From positions 8,817,193-8,881,192 of the forward strand of contig JACGWO010000010.1 in NCBI GenBank assembly GCA_034509735.1: a DNA stretch of 64,000 nt, in the 5' to 3' direction. A model generated the notes under the pieces. That model was not told where the DNA came from and searched no databases. It saw only the letters and a program-made list of their open reading frames with translations. Both the position numbers and the translations under genes were made by a program. Below are positions 12,801-24,263 of this stretch, one piece after another. Origin of the DNA: Sesamum alatum. Lineage: Eukaryota; Streptophyta; Magnoliopsida; Lamiales; Pedaliaceae. Position 1 is the stretch's first letter; every line of letters begins with the position of its first letter.

Positions 12801-15800
12801 TTGTTTTTCATTATATTTTGTATGATAACATTGGCCATCTCTTTATTTGTTCGAGCATTTAGATACTCCATGACACGGGGATAATTCGACAGCTTTAGTG
12901 CAGTGTCTATATCTTTATATTTCTCAAGCGGAGCACTTAGAAGTGCAACAATCTGTTTTGTTGCTTGCCTATCATCAAGCTTTTCTTTTCCCGAAAGTTT
13001 CTTTACACATGCTCCCTGCAGGAAAATGAGTGGCATCTGGTTAGTGACATTGATATATTACGAAAACAAAAGAGTTCCTACACAAGTTTCACATTATGAA
13101 CACCTGGTAAGTAATAAAGGAATTCTACAACACACCAAGGGTGTAAGTGAAGAACAAGATTACCTTTTACAGAGGAAAGTTGTTCAATACAACTGTAAGT
13201 CATAAACACACAATACAACAAGGGAGAAGTGAAAAGCAAGCTTTTTTAGAGACAAGAGTTGACCAATATAACGGTGACAAACTCGAATCTTCTACATGCA
13301 TCAGCGGAGAGATTAGAAAGTGTCCTCACAACATTTTTCACTGGCCTGTTCATGAAACTAGGTACCATTTTACAGTTTTGCTTGAACTATTGGCCATATT
13401 TCTCTCTCTCTCTTCTGCATGGTGGATAAGGGGCAGCTGGAAGTGGCTTTTCTATGTCATCTAAAGCATGAGGAACAGGATTTCCAAAGAATAAATGAGA
13501 GAGATGCAACAATAAACTTGACTCCTCTAGAGATAAATCCACTCCATGATATTGCAAAAGGCAACAATGTTTATGCAAATCATACCAGATATCTATACAT
13601 GCAACCGGATCAGACAATCCAAGAAAATTTTGCAGGTATCATCAAGTCAATCAGGGGTAACATTGAACAAGACTCAAGAAGGATCAAGCAAGAGAGAAAC
13701 AGAGATGACTTACACTAATCCTAGAAGATATTACAACAAATAAAAGAACTTACCAGAATTTGGTCAATATAATCAAGCCTATCAGGATGTACTTGTAGAG
13801 TAAATGTCAAAAGAGATGCATATAATGTCACAACTCCAGCAATAGGCATATTGTCTTGTGCTTCTATCACCTGCATTCAAGAACCGACACCAGTTGGCGG
13901 GGAAGAAAAACTGGAAAACCAAAGACCACACGCTTAAACTTGCACCGAAATGGGAATCAGATGAACAGGATAGGACATTTCTGTATGCACATAGTTATAG
14001 GTAGTGAGTCAAAACATCTAAACGTATAGAAATGCACAACCAAAAAGCCGATGCAATGTATGCCTCTGAAGATTAGAAACCATCAATAACCTTGAAACGA
14101 CATAATTTGCACAAAGAACAACCAAAAGTATATCAAGTAACTAAAGGTAGCATATCTCTGATGCCTCATGAGTCATGAGCACATGTGCTTATATAAAGAA
14201 AACACAACTTGCACACTGGAAAGACCTAGTGGCTGCATCAAGGACAATATACATCCTATGCTTCCTAATAGAAAGTTCGTTCTACTTCTTATACAACAGT
14301 GACAGAAGTCATGTACTGTGCATAGTCCAAGACGACTCAAGGAAACTTTATACAGACAATAGCTTTGCATTTCTATCTCCACAAGTGTAAGATAACAAGG
14401 AGAAAATCTAGGCAAACACAAATCATTGTCATCATCACCACCATAATAATACTTGTGAGATTTATCAGATCTTGAATTTGAATTCTCCTAATTAGAGTCA
14501 TTACTGTTTCGATCAGTTCAACTTTAAGTACAAAGACAATAATGAAAGCAAGTAGTGATAAATTCGAAGATTCAAACCATCATCAAGAAGTTCTTAGGAT
14601 CTTTGAATTTCAGAAGGAAAATAAGTAGATTTACCTTGCCTATGGCATTGTTCAGTTTTGCAAAAGCTTCTACTTGAAAAAAATTCAGGTAAGACCTGCA
14701 GAATGGAACTCATAAGGAACCATACTTTCACCAAATTTCACAACATTCTATACATTACTTACTTCTGCACCAGAAGCAGCATAATTTGAAAGCCTTTCCA
14801 TTAGTCGAGCAAGCACGGTTTTTACATCAACAGAAGGCTGCGGAAAAGCATGCAGAAAAGCTACAGAAGATCAGCAAGATGAGAAATACAACAAGAAAGA
14901 CAAATAAACAGAGAATGAAACAAAGTTTTAGGAATTACAGCAATACTGTACAAAAATGTACCTACCTGAAGTTGAGGGCAGGCGTTCAGTAAGGTCTCAA
15001 GAGTCTGCAAGTGGTATTCATCAGGGAAGACTTGAATTATGCAATCCATCAAATAGTATTGAGCAAGCTCATCCTTGCAGTTAACAACCTGAAGCCCGCA
15101 AAGGTGCATATCATCAAATTACAAGTACAGAAACAGTAAGAAATCAGCTAACTTAAGTCAACAAATTACTTGCTCCAACACTCTGGGAAGCACAATTTTC
15201 TTGTACATTTCAAGGTCAACACCCTCAATCTGGCTGAGAACGTGAAGGTTCTTACCAACCTAACCAAAATGAGATGAACAAAACAAGACTCTGTGAGTTC
15301 ACCAAATCAATGATAAAGAACTCAAAACTAATGAAGGGGATTATTACAAGATCACGTAGCTCGCTCCTTTCCTTCTCCCTCTTCTCCTTTTCCCGATTAG
15401 GTCCCTGAAAATGGACCACCCAATGGCAAGGAAGAATTCAGTACCAGAAGTATAAATACTCCAAATTGAAAACAGAAAATGCCTGCATTTACATGAACCT
15501 ACTCTCATTACCTACTTTTAGTTTCATGACCGCAACAGAAAGAAAACTGATAAATGAAACAAATACTAGATCTTCCTATTTTTCATCATACCTGATGTTG
15601 CATTCTAACCCAAAGCTTGTTCATCTCAGTGAAATTTTGGAGCACGAACTCAACAGCATCCATAACGGTATCAGCATCCCTATAGGAGTCGAGGAGTTTA
15701 ATGGTCCATCCAGAGTACTAAACACATGATTCATCGACAATAACATGCATAGACAGTAGAAATTACCAAATTAACAAAAATATAGACCCACCTCTAGGGA

Positions 15801-17783
15801 GAAACATTGTAGTATATGAGTACCAATGTACTAATAGATGTTTAGTTCACATGTTTCAAGATTACAGGGAAATAATAATATTTTTTGAAATATCCATGCC
15901 GGCTGATCTGAGAAGAAACTATAATTATTTCTCATTTCCAAGTAGAAGAGGATGAGATGCATATATATACAACACTATGCTCAATTTAAACCCTAGAATC
16001 AGGACTTAATCCCTAGAACACAGCTATTAATAGCAAACTCAACATCATGCCATCCAAAGAATCAGCTCTACAGTCACCAACAAGTAATAATAGATTGCAA
16101 AGCCGTCCTCCACTGGTTTCTTAGACTCCCTGAAGGTCAAAACCAGGCAAATAACAAAAACTGCAATAATTACAATGCTACATCTAACATAATTACACCA
16201 AGGCATATCATGCTTATCGTTGTTTCTAAAGGAAAACATACTTAACAATGGATGTCCAGAAATTAAACTGCTGACATGTGTCTCTCTAAGGTTTATGTCT
16301 CTTCAAGGAAATTAGTGTAAGTATGGTTTAGAAAGCAGACAGACATGCAAGGGATAGAAGTTGTCAGTGCCGCATACAGCAAACTGTAAAACTAAATGCA
16401 AGGTCAAGACTCAAGACTCAAAAGAAGCCACGTAGATGGCTGTTGAAACAGGAAAAAGAATGTTATTCTTATAGCTCCTAAGAAATTTTTACTGGCCCTC
16501 ATACTGATTATCCTTGAAAGCTAAATCATAGAGAAGCACATAATATCCTTACCCTTCATACTCGGAGCCAATGTCAGGCAATTTATCCCTACTAACTTGA
16601 GACAGGTAACTCCTCAGAAAGAGCCCACGTAGAGGATGCTGGATACCGCGACACATTTCTACAAGATCTTTAAGAACATCCTTCGCTGGAGCTTCTTTGG
16701 ATTTTATGTAGACAGACCCCACGGTACAGAGCAAATATCTAAGAGAAAGAAAAATGGAATAAGAAGAATGAAGAACTCCATCATGTGGACATACTGTAAT
16801 AAAACACAAGTCGTCTTAGAGTGACAAGAGCGACATCATGACTTGCAGGCCACTAATTGGAATCAAGAATAGCATCTCTACTTACAATGCGTCTACCTTC
16901 AGAAACCCTGGGATGCTAAAGCTTCATGCATATGCATACCATCTTTTGAACAAATTGTCAAAAAGAAATAATCATCCAAGCGCTTGGCATTTATGAGTAT
17001 AATAACCAAGGGATGTGTACAGATGTGATGGGATCTTTGAATCTCAAGTGGATGCCTTTCATCAGGAACTTAAAAATTAAAACATAAAGGAAATGCAAAA
17101 GCAAATACAGCACCTTCACTTGCATGATACTGCTTTAAACAGTCTAAGTCTGCCCTTCTCCCAACACTAGCTTCTAAACTTCAAGTATGCAAGCAGTTGT
17201 ATAGAATGCAAATTCCCACAGTAAAGAATCAAAAAGATAACTAAATACTTCAGCAAATGAACAACAATAGTCTCAAAAAAGTGATCCCATACAGTCTCGG
17301 CAAGATGTTGCCAGCGTGCTGCACAAGCTCATAAAGCTCGACAATCGAGCAACCTCGACTAGTCTCCTCCTTGAAAAAGAGCTCCAATTTCCTCAATTCA
17401 TCAAATGCCCGCATATCTAGACACCAAATCAAATTCTTGAGATGGTAACGCCAAAAACCAAGCAAAATGAAGAAATTGGAAACAGCCACGCTTTAATTAC
17501 ACACAAAGTTCGTAGTATTTGTGAGGAGAGAGTCTCGAAGTGCGGAGCTCCGAGAGCATCTGAGCAGAATACTTGAGAGCGTCCTTCAAATTGTTCGAAT
17601 CCTAAGATTGAAAACCAATTGCAGTTCAGAAACTAGGGTTTAACTGAATCGCGCAAAATACACAAAAGAAGAACAAATAGATGCAAGTACGAGAGCGCGA
17701 TGCATGTAGAAGGCGTTCTGTTGAAGGCCGGCGATCCCGGCGGAGAGCCATTTTTCTTCATCTTCAACTCCGTCAGCGATCAT
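6803..17783 (-). CDS. VPS35: Vacuolar protein sorting-associated protein 35 (retromer core), 22 coding exons
   Basis: VPS35 is the alpha-solenoid scaffold of retromer; with VPS26 and VPS29 it sorts vacuolar receptors and PIN carriers at endosomes. Coding exons (minus): 17783-17691, 17601-17505, 17416-17293, 16738-16553, 15679-15592, 15404-15348, 15259-15170, 15088-14966, 14837-14763, 14695-14635, 13870-13754, 13015-12776, 12700-12635, 12512-12423, 10410-10321, 8549-8460, 8081-8013, 7931-7851, 7731-7624, 7454-7351, 7217-7104, 7014-6803. All introns are GT-AG and phases agree. The start [13 protein letters not shown] and the VPS26-binding motif PRLYLL (about residues 103-108) are present. Counting one base less in two homopolymers (A7 at 14677-14683, T6 at 6845-6850) gives 790 codons, the family length, ending in E-L-I-K-V. 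As written, each run shifts the frame: the first leads to an early stop in exon 11, the second alters the C-terminus. Sequence error or recent damage are both possible. Introns 14 and 15 are about 2.0 and 1.8 kb. Confidence 0.95.
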
Positions 17784-17812
17784 CCTCTCTCTCTCTCTCT
17801 CTCTTCTTGGAT
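17784..17812 (-). repeat. GA/CT microsatellite in VPS35 5' UTR
   Basis: A CT dinucleotide run directly upstream of the VPS35 ATG (GA on the coding strand). Pyrimidine/purine runs of this kind are common in plant 5' UTRs. Confidence 0.7.
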
Positions 17813-17815
17813 CAC

Positions 17816-18420
17816 ACCTCAACAAATTAGCAGGGCGAAATGGGGAACAAAATGTAAATAAACAAAAAGACAAAATATCAGAAAGAAAACATATAGTTAT
17901 TTGATAGTTGACAAGATTACGTGTTTCTTGTAGTTAAAAATTACATTATTTGACTACTTGCCGGCAAATTTTTATGTTCCTTCAATATATAGTTGCTTAA
18001 TTGTTAATCTCCAATCATCTTAAAAGCAAATGCTATATATCAATTCTTAGTTTTTATGTTTCGTTATTTTGAAAAGAATTAAGGTTATACTCAAATTGAT
18101 GGATTTGGATTTGAGAGAATAATTTACAAAAAGTATTTCAAACTTCGTATTAGAGGAATTTGAAATTAATGGATGCCCAACAAAATATAGTATAAATTTA
18201 GAGTTTAAAGATAAAATACTTTTGAATTAATTATCAAAACAAATTGAAATAATTTGTTACTTAGTATTTGAAGTCCATAACTTCAAATTTATCAATCCAA
18301 ATGTAACCTAAGGTTACAATTGGAGAGAAGGATTTGAATTTAAAAAATGAACTTAAAAGAAGATGTCAAATGACTTGATATTAAATGGATTTGATATCCA
18401 TCAACATGTAACAAAATGGA
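17816..18420. promoter_or_regulatory. VPS35 upstream region
   Basis: About 600 bases of AT-rich DNA between the VPS35 leader and a MULE-like element. It must hold the VPS35 promoter unless this lies in the transposon. I see no convincing TATA box or other named motif. Confidence 0.35.
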
Positions 18421-19890
18421 GGCGAAATTGCATATTTGATCCCACAAAGAAGGGTAAGTGTCATTTTTGTTCCTATGATTTACGGGATTTCTTTTTTGGT
18501 CCCAAACCGTTAAAAACAAGTCGCAAAGTTAGTTTTGTTAGCAACTTTCCGTCAATTTTTAGCGAAAAGCAACAAAGTGTTGTTAGTTTGTCAGCTAACT
18601 CCCTTTTTAGCCTTGTTGCAAGTGACATTATGTATTGGAGGGAAATCTACAGCCAAAATGAGCCCCCTACCTCCATAATTAGTGCCATGATGTTGACCAC
18701 GGAAAATATGAGTCTCTTCCAGATTTGCTTCTCTACTCCATCTTCTCTACTGCTTCTCCTATACTACTGCCAAGATAGTAGAAATGTACGAAGTTAGCCG
18801 CATAAATTACTTCCGTGGACAGGCTACAAAAATGTGTACCTCTTGGATGAATCAAAATTCGGGTAGACGATTCCATGCATATGCAAAAAAGAATTATTGT
18901 GGGTTCTTTTCTTGGGAGGATAATCCATTTTGTGCAACGGCACGTGTAATTATCCTTGGGCTACTTCGTTGGATAAATAGGTTGGAAGAAGATAATGCCA
19001 AGCTACGTCGAAGGAACAAAATCTTGTACTTTCTTTTGTTTTTGTGTTTTACAATATTAATTTGTAATGTAAGGAAATAGGAATATTTCAACCTCTTTTT
19101 GTTATAATACAATGTTGTGATGTTATGCCTGAAATGAAAGTGTAAAAAATATAGACTGGTGAAAGATAGTATCTTTGATTTCCAATAACATCCACAAAAC
19201 ATAGCAACATGCTCAATACACAAAGCAACAGGGACTGTCCAAAAAGAAATAAACAGTAGCACAGTCACATAAACATACAATTGAGATTTGGGTATTGAGC
19301 ATCTCATGTCAAATCCAACATATAGACTTCACAAAACCAACTATAGACTTCACAAAAACCTTAAAATTTTGCCACCACATGCTCATTCCTTGCTTGTAGT
19401 GGTCTTGAACTTCTTCTTTGCTTTAATTGTCTTCATCACTGTATTCAAGTTGTTGAGCGTGATAATTTTTTTTTTTCCTCTTAACCAAAAAAGGCAAGTT
19501 GGATCCACTATCATGTGTACTAACACAACTTGAAAATTGAGACAACACAGGATGGTTTGATTCAAAAGGTGGGGATGCCCTGATGTTAACTCTTGGAATT
19601 GAGGGGTGGCAATATTGACATTGGGAAGTTGGGATGGTGTCGATATCAACATTTTTTTATAATTAAAGCCATGTAATCGCCATGTCATGCATAACAAACC
19701 AATAAAATTACTTTCCCCAACTTAAAATGCCACATCAACATTTTCCGGCAACTTTCAAAAAATATCTGGTGAAATGAGGAACAAAATTGTGACAATTAAA
19801 AAGCTACATGACCTTTTTGAAACCCTAAAAAGATAAAGGACTAAAACGAAAATGGGGTATAATTACAAAATCAAAAATACCTTTAAGGAA
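18421..19890 (+). mobile_element. MULE-like element carrying a GRF-type gene copy
   Basis: The left end (GGCGAAATTGCATATTTGAT, then text of the type 'gttcctatgatttacggga') and the reverse complement of the right end (near 19890, with TTTTAGTCCTTTATCTTT) have the composition of plant MULE terminal repeats. Between them lies one short gene-like unit (18784-19080). No transposase is present. I could not match a 9-bp target duplication, so ends are approximate. Confidence 0.4.
18784..19080 (+). pseudogene. GRF-type zinc-finger protein, decayed copy
   Basis: A 98-residue reading frame with the GRF family layout: a segment T-S-W-M-N-Q-N-S-G-R-R-F, then C-G-F-F-S-W-E-D, then a leucine-rich coiled coil (I-N-R-L-E-E-D-N-A-K-L-R-R-R) and a C-terminal hydrophobic membrane segment. 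This arrangement is common in small plant GRF proteins often carried by repeats. Zinc ligands are damaged: the expected C-x-C-G at the start reads Y-F-R-G, and the cysteine after GRRF reads tyrosine; only the cysteine before GFF remains. All three changes fit single transitions from TGC/TGT. The frame is open but the zinc finger should not fold. Confidence 0.6.
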
Positions 19891-20110
19891 AAAAAAAAAA
19901 CATGAAAGAGAAGAGTAACCCTCTCATAGTGTTTGGTTTCATTTTCAGGGTGTTTTGTTTTGGGTTTTGGAGATAGAGCGAGAAAAATAGAGATAAATAA
20001 GTGTGTGTTAGAAAATGGTATATGTTTGAGTTTGTTTTTGGAGATAGTTTAAAATAGTGTAAAGAAGATGTTGTATGTATTGTGTTGTATATTTGGGGGG
20101 ACAAAAAACA

Positions 20111-20500
20111 CTGTTCATTGTCACATCATGTCTTTTTTTTTGTATTTTAAATGTGTATATGTATATATTAATATTTAATTATTGTTAGGTGGGTATTAAT
20201 AATTTAATATATTAATGTTATTAAATTGTATTTTTTGTTTTATCCATTTAATTATATTTTTCATTTTATTAATAATAATTACTTGCACAAAGGTATTTTT
20301 TTCATTATTATGAATAATAATAATATGTTGATAAAATAATATTATGTACATTAATTATTATCGTTTGAAATATTATAGGGGATATTTAAAGTAAACATAG
20401 ATGATTTTAATACATACATTTGATGCAACCGAGTACGTCATAATACAAAGGTTAGTTAATAATTAATTGTTAATTCCTTCAACACATTAGCCCCATTGTT
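20111..20500. other. AT-rich non-coding end of the Harbinger block
   Basis: Very AT-rich sequence with no frame or recognisable motif, inside the proposed left part of the Harbinger element. Confidence 0.4.
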
Positions 20501-20560
20501 GTTTACATAATCACTGAATAGTAGTACACAAAAATATATACATGCGTCCAACAACAACTC

Positions 20561-21490
20561 CTACGAGTAGTCAGAATGGCCCGCCCGCGGTCCCCTCGGT
20601 GGCCTAGACCGCACGGTACTGTCCCCTTCACTAGTGCTATGTCCACCACGGTGGGACCGGAGTCCAAAGCGACAGATGTAATCCGTCCACGACCCAATCC
20701 CGCCAGTACCAGACCCCATATCTAGGCTCCATCGTTGGCCTACTGAAGTGGTCCGTCTCAATCTAGAGGGTTGATTTCCATGTGCTGACTGGTCATCTCC
20801 ATGCCAACTTCCGACTTGGGTCTGCGTTTGTAATGAAGGGGCAGCGGAGTCTGAAGTCACGATCGGATCGGCTCGATCGCCGGGGTGTATGCTAGGACCC
20901 ACAGAGTTTGCTGTCGTCTCCTTGTGCGACACTGTGCCCCTCCCCAAAGTTATGTCGTCTCCGCGCAGGGCCCCATACCTCCAGCATACTCGGATATAGT
21001 GGCTCTGGATATATGCGATATTGGCGGGCCAAAAGGTAAGCCTGTTTTACCACATTTTTGGACACACAACAGTTATTAATGCATACTGAACACAGTGCTT
21101 AAGATTGTTTGTAAGGTGAAAATGCATAGTCGTATAATTGACATCATATACCTGTAAGATTTGTGGTTCCAAGTGGTCTGGTATCACTATCCACATTGTC
21201 CCACAGTCGAAGTCAACCCCATCTACCTGCGTGATCACATGAAAGGTCCGAAACCGTTCTTTGAACTCGTAGAATTTAACGGGAACCTGCTCTCGGGTGT
21301 ATGGATATCGCCATATCGGTGTAATGCACGGGACCAGTATGCCATCTAGCCCTCCGCCACATCGTCGTCGGACATCGGCACCGCTGCATTTGCATCAAGA
21401 ATCATCCACATAAAGCGGCGCTCTATCTCCAGCGTCCAGTGTGCCTCCTGTGGGAATCCGGCAATCTCCAAAATACGTTCGTACGACATG
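20561..21490 (-). pseudogene. Myb/SANT-like accessory ORF of the Harbinger element
   Basis: Minus-strand sequence starting near 21489 (MSYERILEIAGFPQEAHW) reads as a SANT-like segment: W-T-L-E-I-E-R-R-F-M-W, then W-S-R-A-L-H-R-Y-G, then E-Q-V-P-V-K-F-Y-E-F-K-E-R-F-R-T-F, then D-G-V-D-F-D. A stop follows A-E-G and a small frameshift follows the H-R-Y-G block. An intron with donor GTATATGATG (about 21154) joins a later exon near 21038-20561 that is Ser/Gly/Arg-rich. PIF/Pong elements encode such a protein as the DNA-binding partner of the transposase. Assignment rests on this layout and the neighbouring transposase; broken frames argue it is dead. Confidence 0.5.
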
Positions 21491-21759
21491 TCTGCATATA
21501 AGAATACATGCAATTACGATTGAGTGCAAAAAAAGCCATGTGTCAAAGTGTTTGAGGATAATGATGAATACATGAGGTAAAAATATTGCATACAATCCAA
21601 TTGTTCATTATGAGTCTGAAATATAAAGCATCCGGCATTTTTGGACATGGACAACGTAATTAACAGCTTTTTGTTACAGTTTTCGATAAATGACACAACA
21701 ATAATTTGCTCATCGACAACAGTTCATTAAGCAAACCACGATCAAATTTCAGCGTCCCC

Positions 21760-22800
21760 CTAGTTTGTTGCGCGATCTGCCCACATTTGCATCACTATGC
21801 TGTCCCGAAATGCTCGTTGGGCTTCTACCTCGCCTAAGTTTGGATGTCCCCTATGATAAAATGCATCCATGTCTTGTGGAATGTCGTCTTCTGGTTCATT
21901 GAAGATGATATCGTCCTGACTGAACCTACGGATAAAGTTGTGTAATGCGCAACATGCAATAACTATGTCCACTTGATGCTCAAGGAAGTATCTCGGCATC
22001 CCCCACTGCAATATTGGAAAGCGCTTCTTCAGTACACCGAAGCAGCGCTCTATGACATTGCGCAGCCGAGAATGGGCATGGTTGAACAAGTCTTGGGGGG
22101 TACGTATTGACGGCCCTGTCCCCTGTACTCGGCTAGATGGTACCGAGTACCGCAATACGGCGCAAGGAAACATTGGTAGTTTGTGTAACCTGCGTCAACC
22201 AGGTAATACTTCCCTTCATGTTCGGCGTCGGACAAAAATTAATGAATGCATGTTTCATACTTTCTTAGATCATATGCGGAATTACATATTTACCTACCGA
22301 TCGGAGGGAAAGGAAACGTTGGGTCCTGTGAAACAGCACGGTCTAATATACGGGCATCGGCCGCACTACCTTCCCACCCAGCGTACACGTACGTGAAATT
22401 CATGTCAAAGTCGCATATCGCCAACAAGTTCTGCGCAAGTCGGTTCTTACGTTATCGATATCTGTTCTGGTCTGTCCGTGGGACCCATGCAGGTATTAGT
22501 GTCCCATCCATGGCACAACGCAGTCCTGAGTATTTTGCCATTAACTGGGTCAGAGTTCGGTATTACATAAGGCACCCAGACGATAATTAGTAGGGTTGTA
22601 CCTTAAAGTATGGGAAGAAATCCGGGTTTGATGCAATTCTCTGGGGCGTGTCTGACCATGATGGCCGTGTGATCAACTTTGGGGCGAAGGCGCATAATGC
22701 AGACAACACTCGATGGAACCTAGATTGATAGTCTCAAGTGAGTGTTGGAATCGTTCCATACTATCGCGTTGTCTTTTGTACATCCCAACAGAGTAGAGCA
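21760..22800 (-). pseudogene. PIF/Harbinger (DDE_4, ALP1-like) transposase
   Basis: Minus-strand pieces follow the order of a plant PIF/Harbinger transposase: H-R-V-L-S-A-L-C near 22690; M-D-G-T-L-I-P-A-W-V near 22500, with the first catalytic Asp; A-G-W-E-G-S-A-A-D-A-R-I-L near 22370; Y-Y-L-V-D-A-G-Y-T-N with the second Asp near 22210; and V-I-E-R-C-F-G-V-L-K-K-R-F with the Glu near 22050. The frame then runs open to 21760. Introns fit at about 22615-22536 and 22300-22225. Damage is clear: a frameshift before F-H-R-V-L, a one-base loss before M-D-G-T, and a TAA after Q-N-R-Y-R. The catalytic triad survives but the gene cannot give a full protein. Confidence 0.8.
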
Positions 22801-24134
22801 TTTCACAATAATAATACATTGGGAAAATGATCAAAGAAAACATGGCGTTTCATATGGACATATACAACATTAACGCGCAAAGAAAATTGATAAAAGCAAA
22901 CAAAGTACCTTGGTAACACAAAGAACGGAAAGCCGCAAACGCGATACGTCGGAAATGGAACGCAAAAACAACAGATAATGCAATCTACTATGAAGATTTG
23001 AGACTTTCTTAGAACTCTCACGCCAATGCAAGCAAAGCATCCACCCATATGGACTTATATAGACATACACATGAATGCCCTCACTACACCCTCACATGCG
23101 GAACAGGAAAACTAAACAGTAGCCTAGATATGCAGAATCCACTAACACTGGACCCATCACGTGCCCAAAGTAATAGCAATATCTGCTGACAAAGGCTGCA
23201 ACTACATAATCAATGTGACCCAACGTACTCAAATTGATTGCAAAAATGAAAAATATGTACATGTACAAAGAAATTTATGTGGATGAATACAGAAGTGAAG
23301 AAAAGTAGTCATAGTACAACACTGTGCCGTATCAATAATATGAACGAATCCTGAAATTACAATATGGAAAAAAAAAAAAAAAAGGGACGAAAGTGCAACA
23401 TAAAACAATACCAGCATCCACTTTGATTGACTGTGTCGACTGGGCCAACTCAGCGGGTTGATTCGGCCGAGTTAGATCAGCGCAATGACTCACCGAGTCA
23501 ACTCCATTTGCGCAGGGATTCCGCGGCCGCTTCCTCGTCGGAGAAGACGTTGCAGACGGCTTGCCCGTGAACTGGGCCATATCTGAAACATCCATAGCCG
23601 ATTCGCCGTTTTTGATTTATGAAATCGCCACGTGAACAGAGGGCCAAAAATCGGCGCCGATTCGCCGTGGCCATATCTGAACATCCAGCGGCCGCCCCGA
23701 CCAATCGCCGGCCACCACCTACACCAATCGAAAGCCCATCTCAGCCCGAGCACTCCCCACAAACTGTGCGTCGTTGCCTCGAACTTCCACTGCGATACAG
23801 TTGTTGAACGAGATCTCCGCCGCCTGCATCATCTTCTTCGGCGGAAGGCAACCACTAAAACCGCCACCTGCGACCGCGTCGAATGAGCCCCACCGTGATT
23901 GTGCCGGAATCACCTTGCGCTGATGGATGTTTCTTACACATGAAACGGCCTTCTCCACCGCGTCGGCTGCGATGACGGCTGTTCATTGAATGGCCGGTAC
24001 AACCCTTCCACGGCGCCGTCACATCTGCAACGTACACTTGGTATGAAATGTTGAATGGAATGTGTAAGGAGCTAGGGCAATTATTTTTTGGGCTCTGCAA
24101 TGATGGTCACATACATGGGGGATTGGACCAAAGT
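22801..24134. other. Non-coding right part of the Harbinger block
   Basis: No recognisable protein. 23420-23960 is GC-richer with several short overlapping open frames on both strands, none resembling a known family. An A run lies at about 23366-23383. Confidence 0.35.
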
Positions 24135-24167
24135 TGGCCAAAACACCTAGTTAAGGTGTTTTGGCCA
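24135..24167. repeat. Perfect 14-bp-arm hairpin
   Basis: TGGCCAAAACACCT at 24135-24148 is followed, after a 5-base loop, by its exact reverse complement at 24154-24167. It is subterminal to the proposed right end of the Harbinger element. Confidence 0.9.
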
Positions 24168-24185
24168 GCTAAACATACAAAATTG

Positions 24186-24214
24186 TTTCGGCCCATCTCG
24201 GAGATGGGCCGAAA
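24186..24214. repeat. Perfect 14-bp-arm palindrome with one-base centre
   Basis: TTTCGGCCCATCTC at 24186-24199, one G, then its exact reverse complement at 24201-24214. It lies 18 bases after the first hairpin and about 20 bases from the proposed transposon end. Confidence 0.9.
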
Positions 24215-24263
24215 ACGAGCCCAAACAGAGGGTCTTTGTTTCCTTAAATAGGTAAGATAATCA

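Larger units (their letters stand above)
19915..24235 (-). mobile_element. PIF/Harbinger DNA transposon, degenerate
   Basis: The block contains a DDE_4 transposase (21760-22800) and a second Myb/SANT-like ORF (20561-21490), both on the minus strand, the usual two-gene content of PIF/Pong elements. Proposed ends share a pattern: left CCCTCT(cata)GTGTTTGGTTTC, right (reverse complement) CCCTCTGTTTGGGCTCGTTT. The 3-bp TTA/TAA target duplication is not clear (TAA on the left only), so the limits are tentative. Two perfect hairpins lie just inside the right end. Confidence 0.55.

Noticed and set aside
12324..13617. Open frames on the plus strand across VPS35 exons 11-14
   Set aside because: They are antisense or intron read-through of a gene whose true exons are supported by splice sites and family conservation.
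23332..24100. Several overlapping frames on both strands
   Set aside because: GC-rich stretch with open frames in many phases; no domain or family pattern in any of them.
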